Shown here in pieces: positions 1-4,364 of a stretch of 6,315 nt of DNA (position 1 is the first letter of the stretch; each line of letters starts with the position of its first letter). The position numbers and the translations under genes are program-made. The stretch is from JACPAB01 sp964366725 (GTDB lineage: Bacteria > Patescibacteriota > Minisyncoccia > 2-02-FULL-40-12 > GWA2-44-9), in contig CAYIUL010000030.1 of NCBI GenBank assembly GCA_964366725.1, positions 1 to 6,315 on the forward strand. The letters run 5' to 3'. The notes under the pieces were generated by a model. It worked only from the letters and a program-made list of their open reading frames with translations, was not told the origin of the DNA and ran no database searches.

Positions 1-607
1 GTTTCCATCCGGAAGCCAATTGGGCCTCCGATGCGTTGAATACAAAAATGACCTTTTTGTCTGTCAGCAGCTCAAGCGGAGGAAGGTTTTTGTCTTTTTT
101 CTCATTCCTTTTTTCTTTGGTCTGAAGGTCGGCCAGCCCGAGTTCTGTTTGAATTATTTCTATATCATCCGCCGGATCTACTCGGTTGTAAATATGGTGA
201 ATAATGCTTGCCCCGCCCCAAGCCCGCCCCTGATCTGCCGGTGAGGCAGATTGGCGGTCAGCGGATAAGCTTGGGGCGGGGTCTTCAAAAACCCGGACCA
301 CGTGGGCGATAGCGTCCACCTCTCTGATGTTGGCCAGAAATTTGTTTCCCAGCCCTTCGCCCTGGGCGGCGCCTTTGACTAAACCAGCGATATCAAAAAA
401 ATCAATGGTGGTATAAATTTTCTTTTTTGAGTTAGACATTAGGGCCAGAGCATCTACTCTTTCGTCGGGCACGGCGACAACGCCCACATTCGGGTCGATG
501 GTGGTAAAGGGGTAGTTCTGAATGTCCACCTGCTTGTTGGTCAGGGCTTTGAACAGAGTCGATTTGCCGACATTGGGCAAGCCCACAATTCCTATAGATA
601 ACGGCAT
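1..607 (-). CDS. ychF: Redox-regulated ATPase YchF (OLA1/Obg family), N-terminal part, cut by the window edge
   Basis: YchF is a cytoplasmic, ribosome-associated P-loop NTPase of the TRAFAC/Obg group that hydrolyses ATP rather than GTP. The ATG at 605-607 opens a protein of which 202 codons are in the window; the rest lies left of base 1. Visible motifs are the P-loop GLPNVGKST (residues 9-17), the switch I region PFTTIDPNVGVV (33-44), G3 DIAGLVKGAAQGEGLGNKF (72-90) and an NxxE G4 variant, NASE (191-194). NxxE in place of NKxD is the family hallmark that loosens guanine specificity. Two things are odd. About 24 extra residues (roughly 110-134) lie between the G3 region and the VDP motif, coinciding with a palindromic DNA element. 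Also, the segment between ADL (159-161) and the strand before G4 is only about 25 lysine-rich residues, where family members normally have a long helical coiled coil. The frame is unbroken through both places. No clear Shine-Dalgarno precedes the ATG. The family call is very secure; whether the protein works normally is open. Confidence 0.96.
   Translation of the reverse strand, partial: MPLSIGIVGLPNVGKSTLFKALTNKQVDIQNYPFTTIDPNVGVVAVPDERVDALALMSNSKKKIYTTIDFFDIAGLVKGAAQGEGLGNKFLANIREVDAIAHVVRVFEDPAPSLSADRQSASPADQGRAWGGASIIHHIYNRVDPADDIEIIQTELGLADLQTKEKRNEKKDKNLPPLELLTDKKVIFVFNASEAQLASGWK
211..281. repeat. 71-bp palindromic element inserted in frame in ychF
   Basis: Perfect 13-base inverted arms, ccccgccccaagc at 211-223 and gcttggggcgggg at 269-281, flank a second, inner perfect inverted repeat: atctgcc at 233-239 and ggcagat at 245-251 with a 5-base loop. 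The element is much richer in G+C than the flanking ychF sequence. It matches an interruption of about 24 residues between the conserved FED (107-109) and IIH (135-137) of the protein, so about 72 bases were added without shifting the frame. The translated stretch is rich in Ala, Ser, Gln and Gly and looks like an unstructured surface loop. The arrangement resembles Rickettsia palindromic elements and similar small repeats that insert into coding regions. That it is mobile or multi-copy is inferred, because only one copy is in this window. Confidence 0.75.
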
Positions 608-621
608 GGCTTTATGACTAT

Positions 622-653
622 ATTATAATTTTCTACTTTTGACAAAGTATCAA
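622..653 (-). promoter_or_regulatory. Possible ychF promoter (good -10, weak -35)
   Basis: On the minus strand TATAAT occupies 627-622. The best -35-like hexamer is TTGATA at 653-648, giving a 20-base spacer, which is longer than usual. Transcription would start near 614-616, leaving about 8 bases before the ychF ATG, so the mRNA would be nearly leaderless, which fits the lack of a Shine-Dalgarno. The segment overlaps the right-facing promoter, so the two would compete for RNA polymerase. A short inverted repeat, TTTGA at 638-642 and TCAAA at 650-654, lies across both -35 regions and could be an operator, but it is too short to assert. Confidence 0.35.
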
Positions 654-666
654 AGTTATGTATAAT
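639..666 (+). promoter_or_regulatory. Consensus sigma-70 promoter for the 750-1292 gene
   Basis: TTGACA at 639-644 and TATAAT at 661-666 are both exact consensus hexamers, separated by 16 bases. Transcription should start around 672-674, giving a 5' leader of about 77 bases. It is the strongest promoter visible in the window. Confidence 0.85.
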
Positions 667-672
667 CTATTA

Positions 673-749
673 CAAGCTCCTTAAAAGGCGACAAACGTCT
701 TACCAAGGCCAGATAAACTGGCTGTGGTTTTAGGGGCTGGGAGTTGGTT
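673..749 (+). promoter_or_regulatory. Structured 5' leader with ribosome binding site for the 750-1292 gene
   Basis: A 5-bp hairpin, gccag at 708-712 and ctggc at 718-722 with loop ataaa, can be extended by one G-U pair. The Shine-Dalgarno gggag at 739-743 sits 6 bases before the ATG at 750. Two stretches could instead pair with this site: ctcc at 677-680 with ggag at 740-743, or ccag at 709-712 with ctgg at 737-740, the latter excluding the first hairpin. This is compatible with control of translation by leader folding, but it is read by eye only. The rest of the 608-749 gap (142 bases) holds the two promoters and nothing else I can name. Confidence 0.4.
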
Positions 750-1292
750 ATGGTTGGTCTCATCCTTGTGTTTTTTCTGGGTAATTTCGCAACAATGGTG
801 TGTTTTGCAGGTATCGGATACACCAGGAACGAGATGGAATTCGTTCAGGTCTCATCGACCTTGGTCGGATTGCTGTCAGCTGTTTCGATGCAGGCTGTCC
901 GGTTCTATCTCGAGCTGCGACGGCTTCGGGCGATGAAGGACTTCTTCTGGGGCTGGTTCGCCGGTGAGAAGCAGAAGCTTCAGTCAGTCGTCAACGAAGC
1001 TCTGGCTTACCATGCGGGGGCGGTCAAGGCCCATTCCGAATCACTGATCCGGCTTCAGCAGGACGGATTGCGGGCGGAAGAGAACCCGAACTGCGATGCT
1101 ACGGATGAGGAGGGGCTTGGAAAAACATTCGACTATGTGAGGTCTCGTCTCATGAGGGATTTCCGAAGATCGCAGGCACGATTCTACTGCGCCTACGATC
1201 AAATCAAGCTGTTTGCTGGCATGCTCCGAGTCAAGGTGAGAGACCGGAGCTGGAAGGCCTACGTCGGCGAGCCGGAGGTTGACGCCAAGTAG
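750..1292 (+). CDS. Unrecognised small membrane protein with two predicted N-terminal helices
   Basis: I do not recognise this 180-residue protein. The ATG at 750 is chosen over the in-frame TTG at 744 because gggag at 739-743 is correctly spaced from it. Residues 2-22 (start VGLILVFFLG) and about 34-54 (start VSSTLVGLLSAV) form two hydrophobic segments separated by a short charged turn (TRNEMEF, 25-31). A basic patch, RRLRAMK (57-63), follows the second, suggesting that the tail is cytoplasmic. The remaining 115 or so residues are polar, probably helical, and rich in Arg, Lys, Glu and Gln, with no catalytic motif that I can identify. Hand-counted G+C is 36, 35 and 30 of 60 bases in three lines of this gene (901-1020 and 1081-1140), against 28, 28 and 21 of 60 in three lines of the neighbouring nucleotidyltransferase. 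With its own strong promoter, leader and terminator it is an isolated transcription unit and may be horizontally acquired. Coding status is supported by the open frame, start signals and terminator position. Confidence 0.72.
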   Translation: MVGLILVFFLGNFATMVCFAGIGYTRNEMEFVQVSSTLVGLLSAVSMQAVRFYLELRRLRAMKDFFWGWFAGEKQKLQSVVNEALAYHAGAVKAHSESLIRLQQDGLRAEENPNCDATDEEGLGKTFDYVRSRLMRDFRRSQARFYCAYDQIKLFAGMLRVKVRDRSWKAYVGEPEVDAK

Positions 1293-1318
1293 GACGGGAC
1301 ACAGGGCCTAAAGCCCGC

Positions 1319-1347
1319 GGGCACGGAACATCGTGCCCATTTTTTTT
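1319..1347 (+). terminator. Intrinsic terminator of the 750-1292 gene
   Basis: A perfect 7-bp stem, gggcacg at 1319-1325 and cgtgccc at 1332-1338 with a 6-base loop, is followed after one A by eight T residues (1340-1347). It begins 26 bases after the TAG stop at 1290-1292. The T-run overlaps the stop codon of the convergent nucleotidyltransferase gene. On the minus strand the hairpin is not followed by a T-run, so termination is expected mainly rightward. A weaker hairpin (gggc 1304-1307, gccc 1313-1316) precedes it. Confidence 0.88.
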
Positions 1348-2029
1348 ATTTCAATTTCTTTTCTGCTTTCTTAATATCTTCGGGACGGTTTACTTGGAGC
1401 CACTTTTTCATCACGACTCCCTTGATGGGTATATCTTTTGCGGCTTTCAGTATGGTCTGCGGCAGGCCGTATTCTCCGTTCGATAACTTTACAGGTTTGT
1501 ATTTGAATATCCTCGAATCTATCACATAAGCCCCGGTTGATACGAGTATACCCGTTTTCATTTGTCTGGCTGTCGGGTAAAGCGCCTGGATTATATATCC
1601 CTTTTTGTCCAAAACCATGTTCAAATATTTTGGGGACGGCGGCAGAGTTTTGGCAAGACCGAATGCCCAGGGGAATCGGATTAGTTTTTCGAGCTCCTTT
1701 TTGGAATAAAGGTCGTCTCCGTATAAAACGAGGAATTTTTCTTTTCCTAAATACTTCTTTGTTTTCCAGACGGCCGTTGCGGTGCCGGTGAGTTTTTGTA
1801 GTTCAATGTATTTGATTTTGCGCCCCCTGTATTCTTTGCCGATATGTTTTTTTATCTGTTCTCCCAAGTGTCCTATAACCAAATATACCTCTTTGACCGA
1901 AGAGGGCAGAGAATCGAGCGTGTATTCGATTATGGGCTTGCCGGAAACTTTTATAAGCGCCTTCGGCGTTGTCTTGGTTAATTCTCCGAAACGGGTTCCT
2001 TTTCCGGCGGCAAGAATTATGGTTTTCAT
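1346..2029 (-). CDS. Sugar-phosphate nucleotidyltransferase (NDP-sugar pyrophosphorylase family)
   Basis: This is a predicted cytoplasmic enzyme that would join a sugar 1-phosphate to an NTP, giving an NDP-sugar and pyrophosphate. The 227-residue protein is a single NTP-transferase domain. It has the nucleotide-binding loop LAAGKGTRF (6-14), PK at 22-23, GTATAV (82-87), the metal-binding YGDD (103-106), a sugar-site segment NGEYGLP (184-190) and a C-terminal W..VN.PEDI segment (210-219). There is no left-handed beta-helix acetyltransferase domain, so it is not a full GlmU. Relatives include RmlA-, GalU-, HddC- and mannose-1-phosphate guanylyltransferase-like enzymes; base and sugar specificity cannot be read from these motifs. 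The ATG at 2027-2029 is immediately before the first beta strand, so the start is secure, although no Shine-Dalgarno precedes it. It lies 16 bases downstream of the Nudix gene on the same strand and is probably co-transcribed. Its stop at 1346-1348 abuts the T-run of the opposing terminator. Confidence 0.93.
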   Translation of the reverse strand: MKTIILAAGKGTRFGELTKTTPKALIKVSGKPIIEYTLDSLPSSVKEVYLVIGHLGEQIKKHIGKEYRGRKIKYIELQKLTGTATAVWKTKKYLGKEKFLVLYGDDLYSKKELEKLIRFPWAFGLAKTLPPSPKYLNMVLDKKGYIIQALYPTARQMKTGILVSTGAYVIDSRIFKYKPVKLSNGEYGLPQTILKAAKDIPIKGVVMKKWLQVNRPEDIKKAEKKLK

Positions 2030-2035
2030 TTATTT

Positions 2036-2056
2036 AAAAAGGGGACTAAGCCCCTT
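2036..2056 (-). terminator. Possible weak terminator or attenuator between the Nudix and nucleotidyltransferase genes
   Basis: Read on the minus strand, AAGGGG (2056-2051) pairs with CCCCTT (2044-2039) around the loop CTTAGT, followed by a T-run through 2036. The hairpin includes the Nudix stop codon (2046-2048) and ends 7 bases before the next ATG. It could reduce read-through or stabilise the 3' end of the upstream message. The stem is short and partly A-T, so it may be fortuitous. Confidence 0.3.
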
Positions 2057-2516
2057 GTCCCTCGAACTCTATCAGAGGAGGATTTGTAAGTTTGCCGTAG
2101 ATAGGCCTCGGGTGGTTCCAGTATTGAAGATATATGTGGACAAGTTTCAGTTGCGCCGGATATATTCCCTCCCTCATCATTTCCATTTCTTCCGGAGTGA
2201 AGAATCTGCACGCCACTATTTCTTTGCCATCTGCTTTGGGATAGCCAAACCAGCCCCTCGCTTCGAACAACACAACGAGCCCGTAGCGCTTGATGAGCGT
2301 GAACTGGCCGACTTGCCTTAAGGTTGCCACTCGGCTGATCCCCGTTTCTTCCAGCAGTTCGCGTCTGGCGGCGTGGATAACGATTTCGCCTTGCCTTACG
2401 CCGCCGCCCGGCAAAGACCATTTTCCTTCGCCGTAGCCATGCTTTACCAACAGGATGGATTCGTGCTCAGCCATTACTACAAACGCGCCGTCTCGAAGGT
2501 CTCTCGGTTCTCCCAA
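2046..2516 (-). CDS. Nudix hydrolase
   Basis: Nudix enzymes hydrolyse a nucleoside diphosphate linked to another moiety, with Mg2+ bound by the Nudix helix. The full signature G-x5-E-x7-RE-L-x-EE-x-G-I is present without substitution, running from G38 through E44, RELLEE (52-57) and G59-I60. It is preceded by the typical KWSLPGGG (32-39). No subfamily-specific motif is clear, so the substrate is not assigned: it may be a nucleotide sugar, ADP-ribose, a dinucleoside polyphosphate or a damaged NTP. I place the start at the TTG of 2514-2516, giving 156 residues. AAGGAG (2527-2522) lies 5 bases before it, and about nine residues then lead into the first strand (GAFVV). The frame stays open back to 2756, but that would run into the divergent gene at 2566. 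An ATG at 2472-2474 would cut off the first strand. The gene probably leads an operon with the nucleotidyltransferase downstream. Confidence 0.9.
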   Translation of the reverse strand: MGEPRDLRDGAFVVMAEHESILLVKHGYGEGKWSLPGGGVRQGEIVIHAARRELLEETGISRVATLRQVGQFTLIKRYGLVVLFEARGWFGYPKADGKEIVACRFFTPEEMEMMREGIYPAQLKLVHIYLQYWNHPRPIYGKLTNPPLIEFEGQGA

Positions 2517-2521
2517 AGTTT

Positions 2522-2527
2522 CTCCTT
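2522..2527 (-). promoter_or_regulatory. Ribosome binding site that fixes the TTG start of the Nudix gene
   Basis: AAGGAG on the minus strand lies 5 bases upstream of TTG (2514-2516). There is no ATG or GTG in frame at a suitable distance, so this site is the main reason for choosing a TTG start. Confidence 0.65.
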
Positions 2528-2556
2528 GGTTCAAAGAACAATGGATATAGTATAAT
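2526..2556 (+). promoter_or_regulatory. Promoter of the HAD/PMM-like gene, predicted to give a leaderless mRNA
   Basis: TATAAT at 2551-2556 is an exact -10 and ends only 9 bases before the ATG at 2566. The start site would be about 2562-2566, at or within a few bases of the start codon. The -35 is poor; TTGGTT at 2526-2531 with a 19-base spacer is the best candidate. No Shine-Dalgarno exists before the ATG, which is consistent with leaderless translation. Confidence 0.5.
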
Positions 2557-2576
2557 TGAAAAGTTATGGAAAGCAA
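2549..2576 (-). promoter_or_regulatory. Promoter of the Nudix-nucleotidyltransferase unit
   Basis: On the minus strand TTGCTT (2576-2571) and TATACT (2554-2549) are 16 bases apart. They would start transcription near 2542, about 26 bases before the TTG start and upstream of its AAGGAG site. The -10 physically overlaps the -10 of the opposite promoter, and the -35 lies inside the first codons of the divergent gene. Confidence 0.45.
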
Positions 2577-3375
2577 TAATTTATTACGGGATGTCAGAGA
2601 AGTTCCGAAAGACAAAAAACTCATAGTATTTGACCTTGATGGCACGCTGACCGAAAGTAAGGCGGATATGGGCCAAGAGATGTCCTCGCTTCTCGCCAGA
2701 TTGCTTAAGACAAAAAAGATCGCAGTGATCGGGGGAGGCAAATACAACCTATTCAAAGTTCAACTGCTGGATAAACTCTCCATACCCGCAGGTTCAATGG
2801 AAAACCTCTTCCTGTTCCCGATGACAGCAACCGCTTTTTACAAATATGGCGGTAGCGGCTGGTTGGAGATATATAACCAAGAGCTTACCCGGGAAGAAAA
2901 AGAACGGGTATTCTCCGCTTTTGAAAAGACATTTTCCGAATTGGGTTATAAACATCCCGACAAAATATACGGGGACCTGATAGAGGCCAGGGGAGCCGAA
3001 ATAACTTTCTCGGCTCTTGGCCAGGATGCCCCGCTTGAGCTTAAAGAAAAATGGAACAAAGATAATCCCGAGATCAGGTCTAAAATGGAGGAATTGCTGC
3101 AAAAACTTCTTCCCGATATGGAAGTTAAAATAGCCGGCCTTACCTCGATTGATGTAACCAGAAAAGGTATTGATAAGGGCTATGGTATTCAGCAAATTAA
3201 AAAATGCCTGAATGTTTCATTGGACGATATGCTTTTTGTGGGCGATGCCTTTTTCAAAGAAGGCAACGATGAGGCCGCTCTAAACACAGGCGTATTGTGC
3301 TTCGAGGTCAAAGGACCGGAGGATACAAAAAGATTGATCGAGTATCTTATCAAACAAGTCCCATCTTCTTCTTAA
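2566..3375 (+). CDS. HAD-IIB family phosphatase, phosphomannomutase (PMM/Sec53)-like
   Basis: This 269-residue cytoplasmic HAD-superfamily protein resembles eukaryote-type phosphomannomutases. Motif I is FDLDGTLT (22-29), with nucleophile D23 and general acid D25. The cap region has an ARGAEITFSALGQ stretch (141-153) and a TSIDVTRKGIDKGYGI segment (193-208) supplying the motif III lysine K204. Motif IV is VGDAFFKEGND (225-235). These follow the PMM pattern closely (family motif GDALFPGGND). The probable reaction is phosphate transfer or removal on a hexose phosphate such as mannose; mutase versus simple phosphatase activity cannot be decided from sequence. Motif II reads VIGGGK (54-59), with Gly where relatives have Ser. 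The ATG at 2566 lies just after a -10 box and has no Shine-Dalgarno. The gene is divergent from the Nudix gene and its last 26 bases overlap the end of trpS. A partnership with the nearby nucleotidyltransferase (hexose 6-P to 1-P to NDP-sugar) is plausible but inferred. Confidence 0.88.
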   Translation: MESNNLLRDVREVPKDKKLIVFDLDGTLTESKADMGQEMSSLLARLLKTKKIAVIGGGKYNLFKVQLLDKLSIPAGSMENLFLFPMTATAFYKYGGSGWLEIYNQELTREEKERVFSAFEKTFSELGYKHPDKIYGDLIEARGAEITFSALGQDAPLELKEKWNKDNPEIRSKMEELLQKLLPDMEVKIAGLTSIDVTRKGIDKGYGIQQIKKCLNVSLDDMLFVGDAFFKEGNDEAALNTGVLCFEVKGPEDTKRLIEYLIKQVPSSS

Positions 3376-4357
3376 CCTCACTGAGTGTTTTGCTGGCGAG
3401 GGAGCGAGCTTTTTCTTCGGACTTTTCAAGTATGTCCAAAACCATTTTCGGGTCATCTTCGAATTCTTTTCTCCTCGTCTGGAAGGGTTTAAGGAACTTC
3501 ACCACCACTTCGGCAAGGTCGTTCTTGAAATCCACATATGACTTGCCGGCATATTTATCCTCGATCTGTTTTAAGTTTTTGATCTCAGGAGAAAGCAAAG
3601 CGTAAATTTCCATAAGATTAGTGATCCCGGGCTTGTTCTCATAATCGGCGGTTACTTCTTTCCCCGAATCGGTGGTTGCTTTTTTAATTTTATCTCTTAC
3701 GGCGTCTGGATCGTCTGAAAGGGCAATGCCTTCGTCACCAGTTTTGGACATCTTTTTTGTCGGGTCTTGGAGGGATAAGATGTTTGAGCCTTGAGTGAGG
3801 TACGGTTTTATCGGTTCAAATGTTTCTCCAAATAGGTAATTAAACTTTTTTGCTACTTCGTTGGCTATATCTATGTGTTTTAGTTGTTCCTCACCGGCTG
3901 GTACCAGATTGGATTTATAAAGCAAAATGTCCGAGGCCATTAACACCGGATAATCAAGAATGCCCATGTTGTTTTTCCAACTCTTGGCCTTTGGGTTATC
4001 TGATTTTTCCACTTGATCCTGCTTTTCTTTATATGTTGGCAGACGGTCCAACCAGCTGACGGGGGTAATGGTGTTGAAGAGCCAGGCAAGTTCGGTGTGC
4101 TGGGGGACTTTGGACTGGCGGATGAGCAGGGCTTTATTGGGGTCGACTCCCGCGGCAAGGTAGTCCAGCGCAGTATCCATAACTTGTTCTCGGTATGTTT
4201 TAGGATCGTAAGGGGTCGTAATGCCGTGATAATCAACCACGGCAAAAATGGCCTGGTCGGCTTTATGTTGAAGGTCTATCCAATTCTTGATGGCACCCAG
4301 ATAGTTACCAAGGTGTAATTTTCCACTCGGTCTGATGCCGGAGAATACTTTTGTCAT
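3350..4357 (-). CDS. trpS: Tryptophan--tRNA ligase (class I aminoacyl-tRNA synthetase)
   Basis: TrpRS charges tRNA-Trp with tryptophan at the expense of ATP. At 335 residues it has the usual bacterial length. It begins with the canonical SGIRPSGKLHLGNYLGA region (6-22), in which HLGN is the HIGH-box equivalent. VDYHGITTPYD (41-51), YPVLMASDILLYK (136-148) and VPAGEEQLKH (152-161) form the active site and dimer core, and the KMSKS loop is KKMSKT (201-206). A slightly expanded segment around 112-130 (with NPKAKSWKNN) precedes the MGILDYPVLM helix. The ATG at 4355-4357 is immediately before the conserved strand, so the start is secure. The gene follows rnj by 7 bases and is probably co-transcribed with it. 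The only Shine-Dalgarno-like sequence (GAGG, 4373-4370) is 12 bases upstream, inside the end of rnj, so translational coupling is likely. It ends with tandem stops TGA TAA and overlaps the convergent HAD gene. Confidence 0.97.
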   Translation of the reverse strand: MTKVFSGIRPSGKLHLGNYLGAIKNWIDLQHKADQAIFAVVDYHGITTPYDPKTYREQVMDTALDYLAAGVDPNKALLIRQSKVPQHTELAWLFNTITPVSWLDRLPTYKEKQDQVEKSDNPKAKSWKNNMGILDYPVLMASDILLYKSNLVPAGEEQLKHIDIANEVAKKFNYLFGETFEPIKPYLTQGSNILSLQDPTKKMSKTGDEGIALSDDPDAVRDKIKKATTDSGKEVTADYENKPGITNLMEIYALLSPEIKNLKQIEDKYAGKSYVDFKNDLAEVVVKFLKPFQTRRKEFEDDPKMVLDILEKSEEKARSLASKTLSEVKKKMGLV

Positions 4358-4364
4358 TTTTTAA

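Noticed and set aside
20..244. 74-codon plus-strand frame within ychF.
   Set aside because: Antisense to the conserved ATPase; its apparent end lies inside the palindromic insert.
724..936. 70-codon frame overlapping the start of the 750-1292 gene.
   Set aside because: It lies in another frame, has no ribosome binding site and is contained in the larger gene and its leader.
1782..2321. 179-codon plus-strand open frame opposite the nucleotidyltransferase and Nudix genes.
   Set aside because: It runs across two recognisable genes on the other strand and has no domain; the openness comes from their codon bias.
2517..2756. Extension of the Nudix frame by 80 codons to an ATG at 2756.
   Set aside because: It would run antisense through the start of the HAD gene and past the divergent promoters, adds no Nudix-like sequence, and AAGGAG plus TTG at 2514-2516 gives a better start.
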